64,000 nt of DNA from Parietichytrium sp. I65-24A (lineage: Eukaryota > Sar > Bigyra > Thraustochytrida > Thraustochytriidae): contig BLSF01000005.1 of NCBI GenBank assembly GCA_012862575.1, forward strand, positions 186,001 to 250,000. Reading direction: 5' to 3'. Shown piece after piece: positions 40,088 through 49,046 of this stretch. The notes beneath the pieces were generated by a model that saw nothing but the letters and a program-made list of their open reading frames with translations, was not told the origin of the DNA and made no database searches. Every line of letters starts with the position of its first letter. Positions within the stretch are counted from its first letter, which is position 1. A program made the translations under genes and the position numbers.

Positions 40088-40404
40088 GAGAACAAGCCCT
40101 CTGCCATCGCAGCCCTGCCGACAAGTGGCCTGCAAATGTATTGTAGTGAACACCTCTTCCGCATCGTAGTTTCCGCGAGAGGGTTTTTACCTGTGCACAA
40201 ATGTTTGTCTCTCTTTTATATTTAGATTTTTACCTTTCTCCCCAATGTAGAGCGCTTTCTTACTTTTGCTTCTGCATTCGCATCGTCAGGACCCATCATG
40301 TTGTAGCCTTTCGATTTGAACCAGGGCTTCACAACACTTTCTTTTTGATGTTTTACCTTTTACTCTTAGATAACAGGTGTGCATAGGATGCTAAAGTTTA
40401 CCAA
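40088..40404. other. Spacer between sulfotransferase and NHL genes
   Basis: 317 bp of T-rich DNA that must hold the end of one transcript and the promoter of the next. No distinct element is seen. Confidence 0.55.
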
Positions 40405-41724
40405 ATGTTTGCCAACCGTCGACAACAGGCAGTTTTCGCCTCCTGGAGATTCCTGGAGCACCAACTCAACCACGCGATGCCTGTCCGATGCGAACGAGGA
40501 GGAGCTGCTAGCGGAAGCCGTGCATTTGGTGTTGAGGCAAGCAGTTCACAGCAGAAATTTGATACTGGCGTTCAACAGATCCGAGCTCTGACGAGGCTCG
40601 GCGCTGGACTCCTGGCGATCGTCGGGCGGGACGGGTTTTTCCTGTGCTCCAGGCGCCAGTCAGGGGGGCGATGGGATACGGCAAACGTAATCGCGAACAA
40701 TCACGGCTCTCGGCTGGAAGGACTTGCGCGTTTCGATGACGGTCTTTTGCAAAGCAGTGGGATTGGGCTGTTGAGCTGCGACTCCAAGTCGCACCAAGTC
40801 ATCGCGATGACGCTCACCGCTTCAAAGGTGCAAACTTCTGTCTTTGCAGGTGCTGGCACGCGCGGTTTTCGAGATGGGGCGGCTGAGATAAGCTTGTTCA
40901 ACCGCCCACAGTCCTGCTGCGTAGTTCGGGATAAAGTATTCGTGTGTGACGCTGGGAATCACGCCATTCGCATGATTCGCGATGGATTGGTCACTACCAT
41001 CGCCGGAGGGTTCAAATCCCCGAACGGCGGTACAAGCTTTGGTTGCAAGGATGGCGTGGGTCGCGAGGCTCTATTTCACAATCCTATCGCAATTACTTGT
41101 CTCGGTGCAGACGAGGACCTTTGTGTCCTCGATGCTGGCAGCTCAACAGTTCGCTTTTTAAGATGTGTAAATGGAACTTACGAGGTGCGCACCATCGTAA
41201 ACAACCTGGATGGCGCAACTGCTCTTGAGGTTTGCCGAGAAACGCGTCAGATTTTTCTTGCCGGGACAAGGGGGTTGCGCAGAATTACTCAAATCTCAAG
41301 GGATTCGTTCGGTCCCGTTGAACATCTGGTGGAAATCCAGCTGGGTGCTCTGTGTTTAACCAAAAGCGGTCTGCTTTTTTCCGATCTGGGAGGGAAAATG
41401 TATCTCATTTCGTGCTATCAGCAGGGCAAGCAGGATGCTGAGCATTCTTGGTCCATGACTTCTTCTTTAAAGTCCAAAGGTAAAAAGCTTCACGCCGAAC
41501 CGCATCATGTGAATTCGGACGCAGTGGATTCGAGGGCGGCGATAGACGCCAGGGAGGTCTTACGCTTTGCTCATTCTCGCGACGTATCATATTTGCCCAG
41601 TGAAAACACTTATCTGCATCTTCATATGCGCAATGGAAAGCGCATTAGTGATGTGGAGCGCCACCACCCGTTCTTTGCCAAAGCAAGTCGTCAGGAGACC
41701 TGTAATACGACTGCAGCTTCGTGA
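40405..41724 (+). CDS. NHL-repeat beta-propeller protein
   Basis: A single exon of 439 residues with no signal peptide or membrane helix. NHL-type blades are visible: VFAGAGTRGFRDGAAEISLFNRPQ (broken only for brevity; near 148) with VCDAGNHAIRMIRDGLVTTIAG, then GCKDGVGREALFHNPIAI with CVLDAGSSTVRFL, and weaker blades around them. NHL propellers bind proteins or RNA; enzyme function is rare. The first 60 and last 80 residues are unlike anything I know. It starts 317 bp after the sulfotransferase stop on the same strand and converges with HMG-CoA reductase. A cytosolic binding role is all that can be said. Confidence 0.75.
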   Translation: MFANRRQQAVFASWRFLEHQLNHAMPVRCERGGAASGSRAFGVEASSSQQKFDTGVQQIRALTRLGAGLLAIVGRDGFFLCSRRQSGGRWDTANVIANNHGSRLEGLARFDDGLLQSSGIGLLSCDSKSHQVIAMTLTASKVQTSVFAGAGTRGFRDGAAEISLFNRPQSCCVVRDKVFVCDAGNHAIRMIRDGLVTTIAGGFKSPNGGTSFGCKDGVGREALFHNPIAITCLGADEDLCVLDAGSSTVRFLRCVNGTYEVRTIVNNLDGATALEVCRETRQIFLAGTRGLRRITQISRDSFGPVEHLVEIQLGALCLTKSGLLFSDLGGKMYLISCYQQGKQDAEHSWSMTSSLKSKGKKLHAEPHHVNSDAVDSRAAIDAREVLRFAHSRDVSYLPSENTYLHLHMRNGKRISDVERHHPFFAKASRQETCNTTAAS

Positions 41725-42482
41725 CAGTTGGGCGGTTTCACGAACGTGCAAATGGTACTGCTGTTTCGCATACTGACTGTGAGTATCGATCGCGTTGGAG
41801 AAGAGCATCTCTCGCAGCGGATCGAGTTCCGACAGTAGCGAGCGACGGACTTGGATCATCAAGCTGGCCACAGTGACTCAGATTCAGATAACAACCTGGT
41901 TCCAACCTGTACAAACAAAAGTGAAAGGAGATTCATCATCTTCCGGCACTGCCTGCGGAGAGCAGCTTGCAGCACCTTGTTCTCCAGAGCTTGCCAACGA
42001 GAAAGATTTGACTGACATGACTGACTGCGATAAAAGTTCAACAACACGCTCTCGTACAATTCGTGATCTACAAGACTTGGCTTGATCTTTTCAGAACAGA
42101 ATTCAAAATAATACATCAGAATCCAGAACAGAAGGCTCTTCGAGGTATTTCGAGGTTCGAGGGTGCGACTCCCTAGACTTATGACTCTAACTTTTTCTTT
42201 TTTGTTTTTGACGACCAGCAGTGGGAGAAGACTCCCAAAAATCTTGCGAGCCTCTTTCACACTATTCCTTGGTCGCTTTTTGCAAATGTTTGCAAATTTC
42301 GCATGCAGCATCTGATCTGCTTGCCAAGCGCAATATTGGAAATGACAGGGTACGAGGATGATGTTCAAGTCGGGAGACATACAATTGGTTGCTTTGACGT
42401 GGCTTTGACTATTGGTATAAAATTTGGAAAGAGAAAAAAAAGGTCATGTGTACTAGTACGTTCATGAGAACCGAGTACTCGC
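41725..42482. other. Convergent spacer after NHL and HMG-CoA reductase genes
   Basis: No gene seen. A TGACTGTGAGTA motif lies at 41774-41785, and a GTACTAGTAC palindrome lies near 42450, just past the reductase stop codon. Confidence 0.6.
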
Positions 42483-43820
42483 TCATTTGCGGTTCAACTG
42501 CATGTGCGCAGAGATCAGGTGGTTGCTTGATAATGCAGCGTTCAGACTGAGCTCCCCTGAGAGGACAGTTGCAGCGACGATTTCTGCGAGAAGACGAGCG
42601 TTTGTGCCTGGTGCCTCCTTGTTTGCCCCAGCAAGGCCGAGCTCCTTAAGGAATTCTCTTTGGACTGGTAGCGAGGTTCCCCCGCCAACAGTGCCTACCT
42701 CAATACTCGGCATGGTCACTGAGACGTAGAGCTCTTCCCCGCCCTTGCGAGACTCCATCATGAGAAGACAGTTGGAAGATTCCACATTTTGGGCAGGGTC
42801 CTGACCAGTTGCAAGGAACAAAGCGGTGACGAGGTTTGCAGAGTGGGCGTTATTTCCCCCGATAGACCCCGCAAGTGCAGAGCCGACAAGGTTCTTCGCA
42901 ATGTTCAGATCTACTAGAGTCTGCACATCAGACTTGAGGACGTTTTTCACTACACTTCGAGGAATTGATACTTCACATACAACAGATTTGCCACGTCCAT
43001 TGACCCAGTTCATGGCACTTGGCTTCTTGTCCGTGCACATGTTACTCGAGAGCGACACGAGTTGGGCTTGCGGGTTGGAGAGGAGAAGCTGTTCAATAAT
43101 GTGATTTACTCCCTTGCCGACCATGTTCATGCCCATGGCGTCACCCGTTGTGGCTTCGAATCTTAAGTACACATATCGTCCAGCCACGGTAGGCTTGACC
43201 GCCTTGAGCTTGCCAAAGTTGGTAGTCGTAGAGAACCATTCGGACAGCTGCTGAAAGTATTCTGCAGAGCTGATCTGATCGGCAAAGTCGCCAGCTTCGA
43301 TGACAGAGTCGAAGCAAAGAACTGGCGACCGAGTCATTCCATCGCGAAGAACACGTGCTCGAGCGCCTCCAGCTTCGCGAATTGCCCTGGCTCCACGATT
43401 TGCAGACGCGACTAGAGCGCCTTCAGTAGTTGCCAGGGGCACGTGAAACGTTTTGCCGTTTACGACAAGTGGTCCGATCACGCCAACTGGCAGAGGGAGG
43501 AACCCCACCACATTCTCGCAGTTCGTTCCGTATACTTGATCATAAAAGGCGGCGGAGTCAAAGTCTGCTCCCTCCACCGGAACTTCAGACGCTCCTGGAA
43601 AGATTCTGCTTTTCCGTGCGTGAACAGCCGCCAGCGTATTTCCAAGGTGCTGCTCTAATTTGTGTTGTGGTACGCTGTCAACTTGAACTTCTGCAGCCGC
43701 GAGAGAAGAGTTGAATCTCTGCGAGGTTGTTTTCGTTGACATCGACCTCTTGCCAATTTTGGCGCTCTCGAGGCCGTTCTTCACAAACGCCTGAAGCGCT
43801 CTCCTCCCGTGCCTTGCCAT
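42483..43820 (-). CDS. HMGCR: HMG-CoA reductase, catalytic domain without membrane anchor
   Basis: A single exon of 445 residues from the ATG at 43820. It makes mevalonate from HMG-CoA with NADPH, the committed step to sterols and isoprenoids. Class I motifs are intact: ENVVGFLPLPVGV, TTEGALVAS (catalytic Glu), TGDAMGMNM (NADPH binding), SNMCTDKKPSAMNW (catalytic Lys), the Asp in the GQDPAQN block, and HLISAHM near the end (catalytic His). The usual N-terminal membrane-spanning region is absent. Instead the first 35 or so residues are Arg/Lys/Ser-rich with no acidic run (MARHGRRALQAFVKNGLESAK), like a mitochondrial presequence. The 43820 ATG has A at -3 and G at +4; a further in-frame ATG at 43931 has a poor context. 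It faces away from the IDI-GGPP synthase gene. Confidence 0.95.
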   Translation of the reverse strand: MARHGRRALQAFVKNGLESAKIGKRSMSTKTTSQRFNSSLAAAEVQVDSVPQHKLEQHLGNTLAAVHARKSRIFPGASEVPVEGADFDSAAFYDQVYGTNCENVVGFLPLPVGVIGPLVVNGKTFHVPLATTEGALVASANRGARAIREAGGARARVLRDGMTRSPVLCFDSVIEAGDFADQISSAEYFQQLSEWFSTTTNFGKLKAVKPTVAGRYVYLRFEATTGDAMGMNMVGKGVNHIIEQLLLSNPQAQLVSLSSNMCTDKKPSAMNWVNGRGKSVVCEVSIPRSVVKNVLKSDVQTLVDLNIAKNLVGSALAGSIGGNNAHSANLVTALFLATGQDPAQNVESSNCLLMMESRKGGEELYVSVTMPSIEVGTVGGGTSLPVQREFLKELGLAGANKEAPGTNARLLAEIVAATVLSGELSLNAALSSNHLISAHMQLNRK

Positions 43821-45580
43821 GGTCTCTTCCTGCGATCTGTTCAAGCGACAAGCGACAAGCGACGCGCCTTTTTTCTGTTTGACGTTGTGGTCTGGTGATG
43901 AACCGGCAACCCCCGCGGACGTGAATTGCATATACTAACCTGCGGACACGCCCTTCGCAAGCTCTGTAGTGTTGTATGGCTTGCACCCGTTTACCTTACG
44001 TCAAGATCTCTTTACCGGTACAACAAAAGTATGCTTGCCTACACACGCCAGACGATAGCGCCATCCTCGAAATGCGCAGAATCGGATGGGGCAAATGGGG
44101 CACCTTTTGAAAGAGAGTATTGAGTCCCTGCTCCAGGTACTAGTATGGTTCCCTCGAGGCTGACAATCGAGGTCATTTGTTTCGTGAGCCGTGCAGGGAG
44201 AGCAGAGTTCACAGGCTCAGTCACAGGACAAAAGTGGAGAAGGAAGGCACAGCGCTCCCCTGGCATGGAAGCAAACTCGCTGCAGACCTTTTTCTTTCTC
44301 CCTTCCTTCCTCCTAATTCTCTCAAACCGTGAGGGCTGAGAGATGCTGAGAGGGCTGAGGGCCTCCCAGTCCGAGCTGAAAGTATGAATCCGTGCTGTAG
44401 TATTTGTATCACGCAATCCTGTTTTTCTCCATCTTCCTTTTGCATGAGACAAACAAAATAAACAAAGCCACATCACTTTTTTCACGCTACTCATTCGACT
44501 CTCACTGACATGTGAGTCCATACTTGCATCTCAGCACCTCAGCATCTCTGAAATCGCGGAGGAATAGCTTGACACAAAATGTTGGCAAAGCTTCGCGGTG
44601 TGAGATCTCTCTCAATCAATGAAGAAAACAACAAAATTAAAACTTCAAACCTCCTTCCTTCTAAGGTGAGGTTTATTGCACTTTGTGACATGTCTTCCTA
44701 TGACGCACTCAGGTAGTGGCAGGTCACTCGTGACCGTCGCGCTGTCCACTATGGGACTCTCACCGTCGTGTTACCTCGGATAGCGATTGCGCCAACCACT
44801 GCCCTACGCCCCGCCTGACCCTACAGCACGGCCATGCAAGGCGACGGACTGCGGGAAAGAGTGGCTGCGCTGGGGAGTGACACACCGCGGATGATCGCGC
44901 ATTCGATAGCGCAATCCCACCCGCCGTGCAGAATACAGAATTCAGTTTTTTAGAATTCAGGACTAATTGGTTCAGAAGATCAAGGTGTCTCACTCGTCAC
45001 ATGTCCGTCACAGAAGGTCAACAAATGAGAAAGAAGGAAAGAGACAAGAAAAGAAAGAAAGGAAGAAATCAGAAGCTCGTGTGGCTCCAAAAAGTTTCAT
45101 TTGAAAGTGGTAAGTGGTATCTGGTATTTGCTTGCTGCTAGAGGAGAAGGTGGCCGGTAGGTGCGTCAGTCGGAGTCGAAGAAAGATCACCTGGTAGACG
45201 AAGTTTACATGTGACATTGGGCTGGCTGGCTGGCTAGCATGTTGGTGGTGGGCGCCGGAAAAGAGACACCCAGCGCGCCGACGCTGGGTTCACTCACCTA
45301 TCCGCGCATTTTCTTATTTTCTTTCTTTCTCTCTTGTGGCAACACAGTGCGGTGATTGGTGATTGCTGCGGTTGTAGCATACCAGTAGTGGCCACGCAAA
45401 GTGATTTCGTCTTCATTGGGGCTCGTGCAAGTAGCAAGTAGGAAGAGGTACTGGCGTCGCGTTTGTCTGGCTGGATAGGAAGATTGTAAATCAAATTCGG
45501 AACTCACCTCCAGATCTCGAGTTGGCATCGAAGCAGTTGACCAAGGCGCGGGGAAACCAGTACAGCAAGCGCAAGGCAAG
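43821..45580. other. Divergent spacer, HMG-CoA reductase to IDI-GGPPS genes
   Basis: 1.76 kb between two isoprenoid genes, so a shared or paired promoter region is possible. A GTTAGT donor-like site near 43937 and an AG just before the reductase ATG leave room for a 5' leader intron. No gene is seen. Confidence 0.55.
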
Positions 45581-47368
45581 ATGAATATCGCAACGGAGGG
45601 CCCGACGGAGCGCAAGACGTGCATTGTTGTTGATGAAGCTGACAGAGACCTGTACATCGGCGGGCTGGCGGAATGCCACATCAGGCCGATGACGCTGCAC
45701 AGGGCATTCAGCCTCTTCGTGTTCGACGACTGCGGAAGACTTTTGCTGCAGCAGCGCGCCAAGACAAAGTACACGTTTCCGCTGGCGTGGACGAACACGG
45801 TGTGCTCGCATCCAAGAAACCACGACAAGACAATGGAAGAGTGGATCGACATTCGTATTCAAGATGAGCTGGGCTGGAAGATCGAGAACATTACCTCGCG
45901 CCTCGAGCCGGTGGGCAAGCTTACGTACAGCGCGTACTCGGATTCCAAGTATGGCGAGCGGGAAGTGGACACCTTGTACTTTATTCAAATCAGTGAGGCA
46001 GAGAAAACGGACATGAACATCAACAAGGACGAAGTGGAGGCCATCGACTGGGTAGAGCCAGAGCGCCTCGAGGCCCTGCTCGTTGATGACCGCAAACTCA
46101 TTACTCCATGGTTTCGCGCCATCGCCAACGGCTTTGGACATCCTTTTTACGGCCGTATCCGCGACTTTGACGCGAGCGGTTTGCCAGACCAAGTTACTCC
46201 TCCGCATGAAAAGTCCCAGAAGAGCGTCCCTGTCTCTGACCAGCAAGTTGCCAGCAACACGACTTCGGGCGAGACTTCAGTGACAAAATTCGTGGAGCCT
46301 AAGACCGGAAAAACTCTTCCTTGGTTCCGAGTGGGCAACTGCAGCATGCCAAAGGCCACCAAGGAGGAAGGCCAACTTCATCTTCAAGCCCCGTTCAGCT
46401 ATCTCAACTGCAACCCTGGGAAAAATCTTCGCACAGAGCTAGTCAAGCTGTACGGGGAGATTGACAAGGAGCTCTCCGCAAAAGACGTCGAGGCGATCTC
46501 GTGGGTCGTGGAACGCATCCACAGCGCATCTCTTCTTCATGACGACATTGAGGACAGATCGAACACCCGAAGAGGTGCAGTGTGCGCCCATCATCTATGG
46601 GGAGTGGCTCACACGATCAACACCGGCACTTTCAACTTTCTGTACGCTGTACAGGGCATCGATGAGCAGTTCAGCCACCTGAGCGAAGCAAAGCGCGGCG
46701 CGCTCATGCGAAGCACGCTGGCAACTGAGATGGATCTGCACCGCGGTCAGAACGCGGATATTTGCTGGGGTGAGCAAGCGCTTTGCCCGAGTGTGAGAGA
46801 CTACATTGCGATGGTGGATCACAAGACCGGGGCGCTGTTCAAGGCGTGCGCTACCCTTGGAGCCATCTGCTCTGAAAATAGCTCGGTTGGGGCACAGATG
46901 GAGGAGTTGTTCATCGAGCTTGGGCGGTTCTTCCAAATTCGCGATGACTTTTGCAACATCTGCGATCCAAAGTACTGGGTGGCGAAAGGGTTTTACGAGG
47001 ATGCCGACGAGGGAAAGTACAGCTACCCGGTCATATTGTACTTGGAGAAACAGAAGCAGCAACTCGCGCCTTCTGACGGTCCCGAGGACGTGGACGCAGA
47101 TGAAAAGTCTGGCGAACTCGGTGACTGCGAGTGGCTCCGTAAGCGTCTGGCGGATCGCACCGAGCCGATGTCCCAAGACGAGAAGCTTCGCGCCTACCAC
47201 CTCCTCTACGAGTCAAACGCCCTGCACGAGACCCGCGAGTACTGCTTAGACAAGAGCGAGGCGCTGCGCCATTCCGTTCTCTTCAAGTCTCCCCGCGCCG
47301 CCGCCATCATGGAGCTCTTGCCCGTCCCCGACGTTCTCCCACCTTCCGATGTTCACCAATACCTTTAA
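45581..47368 (+). CDS. IDI-GGPS: Isopentenyl-diphosphate isomerase fused to GGPP synthase
   Basis: A single exon of 595 residues. Residues 10-200 are a type I (Nudix) IPP isomerase: LHRAFSLFVFDD, LLLQQRAKTKYTFPLAWTN, catalytic C75 in NTVCSHP, and the Glu-rich metal site near EVEAIDWVEPERLE. A linker of about 65 residues leads to a trans-prenyltransferase (about 270-570) closest to eukaryotic geranylgeranyl diphosphate synthase: first Asp motif D321-D322-x-x-D325, KTGALF, second motif RDDFCN (D455, D456) and GFYEDADEGKYSYPVI. The first half makes DMAPP from IPP and the second adds IPP to allylic diphosphates, so the fusion could take IPP alone to GGPP. There is no targeting signal, which suggests the cytosol. 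The reading frame is unbroken through the join. Confidence 0.95.
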   Translation: MNIATEGPTERKTCIVVDEADRDLYIGGLAECHIRPMTLHRAFSLFVFDDCGRLLLQQRAKTKYTFPLAWTNTVCSHPRNHDKTMEEWIDIRIQDELGWKIENITSRLEPVGKLTYSAYSDSKYGEREVDTLYFIQISEAEKTDMNINKDEVEAIDWVEPERLEALLVDDRKLITPWFRAIANGFGHPFYGRIRDFDASGLPDQVTPPHEKSQKSVPVSDQQVASNTTSGETSVTKFVEPKTGKTLPWFRVGNCSMPKATKEEGQLHLQAPFSYLNCNPGKNLRTELVKLYGEIDKELSAKDVEAISWVVERIHSASLLHDDIEDRSNTRRGAVCAHHLWGVAHTINTGTFNFLYAVQGIDEQFSHLSEAKRGALMRSTLATEMDLHRGQNADICWGEQALCPSVRDYIAMVDHKTGALFKACATLGAICSENSSVGAQMEELFIELGRFFQIRDDFCNICDPKYWVAKGFYEDADEGKYSYPVILYLEKQKQQLAPSDGPEDVDADEKSGELGDCEWLRKRLADRTEPMSQDEKLRAYHLLYESNALHETREYCLDKSEALRHSVLFKSPRAAAIMELLPVPDVLPPSDVHQYL

Positions 47369-47894
47369 CTCCCGCTCACCGCCAACAAAACACTTGTGCA
47401 CAGTCCCTCTCCCCTCTCTTCCTCCCTCCCCCGCTCGCCAACCATTCCTCTCCGTCCTCGTCCTCCCTTCCATCCTTCATTAACTCCTTCTCCAGCTCCA
47501 CCCATCTACAACTTGTCCACGCCCAAAGTGCCCAAAGCCGCCTTCTCTCATCAAACGAACGCGCGGGCGACACAGCAAGACATCAACACAGCAAGACGCG
47601 TTCAACCACAGCACAACAAGCGACAAAACACAAAACACAAAAGACAAGCGACGCCCTCCGAGTTGCGACCGCTGGCAAGCAGACTGTGACTGTGACTGCG
47701 ACTGCGACTGTGACTGCTCTCACTCCGAACGGTGACGGTGACGGTGAACGCGAGCGCAAGGTGCCAGGACGAGCCGCCAGCAGCTTGAGATCCAGGGTCA
47801 GAGCCCCAGACTCTCAGACTCTCAGACTTTCAGACTCTCAGACGGGAGACGCCACGCGGGCGGGCGAGGGCCGGGGCGTGGGCGTGGGAGCGGG
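47369..47894. other. Spacer between IDI-GGPPS and TPR/inhibitor-2 genes
   Basis: C/T-rich DNA with two tandem arrays (47682-47717 and 47808-47843) and no gene. Confidence 0.55.
47682..47843. repeat. GACTGT and AGACTCTC tandem arrays
   Basis: GACTGT/GACTGC units (47682-47717) and four CAGACTCT-type units (47808-47843) lie in the leader of the next gene. Confidence 0.85.
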
Positions 47895-48728
47895 ATGGCG
47901 AGCACGGTGCAGGACAGCGAAGCGGCTCGCGCGGAGGGTAATGCGGCCCTCTCGCGCGGGGACCTGGCCGATGCGGTGGCGCATTTCAGCGTCGCGGTTT
48001 GTGCTGCGACTGGCAGCAGCGACGTGACGGGGCGAGGGCTTGGCGACGAGGAGAAGGAGAAGGAGGTTAACATGCCCGCGGCCAAGGCTCTGTCGAACCG
48101 CTCGCTGGCGCACTACCGCATGGGCGACTTGGCCCGCGCGCAGGAGGACGCCGTGGCCGCAATCGGCTTTGCGCCAGGGTGGGACACGCCGTGGGTGCGG
48201 CTGGCGCTGGCGCGCGAGAAGAGCGGGGCTCCGCCCGAGGAGGTGCTCTCAGCATATGAGCAGGGCCTCGCCGCCGCGCCGCAGAGCGAGACGCTGCAAG
48301 CCGCGGCCCGCGGGCTTCGCGATGCGCTGCTGCGCGAACAGGGATACGGAAATGGGATTCCCGCGCCTGCGGCTCGGACTGAGCAAGAGGAGGGCAGGGT
48401 GACGTGGGACGAGGAGGCGCTAAAGGTGCACGGCCGGGAGCGCGGCGTGCTGTACGGGCGTATGAAGATCGACCACCCGGATACGCCGTTCCTCGTCTAC
48501 GACGAGAACATGGCGGAGCAGCACAACATGATTGGTACTATCAAGGACAAAGACGCACAGCCAGAGTTTGTCGACATCGCCAAGCTGCAGGAGCAGCTCG
48601 GTGTTCTACAGGTGCAGCAGCACGGCGGCAAGGATATCGTTGGCGACAAGACCGAGTCTGCCTTTGACAAGCGCAGGCGCCAGGTGTACAGCGAAGAAGG
48701 CGCGGCATTTGCCTCTGCCAATCCGTGA
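47895..48728 (+). CDS. TPR protein with a C-terminal PP1 inhibitor-2-like region
   Basis: A single exon of 277 residues, GC-rich. Residues 10-145 form about three tetratricopeptide units (AEGNAALSRGDLADAVAHFS, ALSNRSLAHYRMGDLARAQEDA, YEQGLAAAPQ). The second half matches three parts of protein phosphatase inhibitor-2: VTWDEEAL (near 170), RERGVLYGRMKIDHPDTP (181-198; the human counterpart is KIDEPSTP, with the GSK3 site at the Thr) and FDKRRRQVYSEEG (257-269; human FEMKRKLHYNEG). Inhibitor-2 binds and restrains PP1 through these motifs. The His of the active-site-capping HYNE motif is Val here. The TPR part would tether PP1 to a partner such as an Hsp90/Hsp70 tail. The architecture is my reading and I know of no named example. 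Confidence 0.83.
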   Translation: MASTVQDSEAARAEGNAALSRGDLADAVAHFSVAVCAATGSSDVTGRGLGDEEKEKEVNMPAAKALSNRSLAHYRMGDLARAQEDAVAAIGFAPGWDTPWVRLALAREKSGAPPEEVLSAYEQGLAAAPQSETLQAAARGLRDALLREQGYGNGIPAPAARTEQEEGRVTWDEEALKVHGRERGVLYGRMKIDHPDTPFLVYDENMAEQHNMIGTIKDKDAQPEFVDIAKLQEQLGVLQVQQHGGKDIVGDKTESAFDKRRRQVYSEEGAAFASANP

Positions 48729-49046
48729 ACAAAGCTGCTCCCTGTATGTAATTTTTTTCTTCCTCCCATGTACCATGTGCAACTCTCCCCCAAACCAAAA
48801 TAACTTCTCCTTCCACTGTCAGATTGATACGTTTTGGAAATTGTGGCTACACATAAGGACGGATCAAATGTTTCGGATCCCTTTCCATCGATCAGTTACC
48901 AAAGCACAAAACAAGACTTTGCGTTCTTCATATCCTTTCTCCTTTTCCTTTATCTTTTAAGGGTTGGAAAATAACAAGTTGATCTGAAAAAGAGGAAGGT
49001 GCCTACGTACACTGAAGAAAAAATCCACGCCAAAAAGATGAGTCCC
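48729..49046. other. Convergent spacer after TPR and hydroxylase genes
   Basis: A 318-bp 3'-flank region, T-rich, with no gene seen. Confidence 0.55.

Noticed and set aside
41006-41021. GGTTCAAATCC, a tRNA T-loop-like word
   Set aside because: It is inside the NHL-repeat coding frame and no acceptor stem or A box surrounds it.
43821-43931. Upstream in-frame ATG for HMG-CoA reductase at 43931
   Set aside because: Poor start context (T at -3) compared with the 43820 ATG (A at -3, G at +4); a leader intron is possible there.
44700-44830. Minus-strand text resembling a tRNA A box (GCAGTGGTTGGCGCA) followed by a weak B box
   Set aside because: No anticodon or T stem can be formed; at best a decayed tRNA-derived repeat, which I cannot support.
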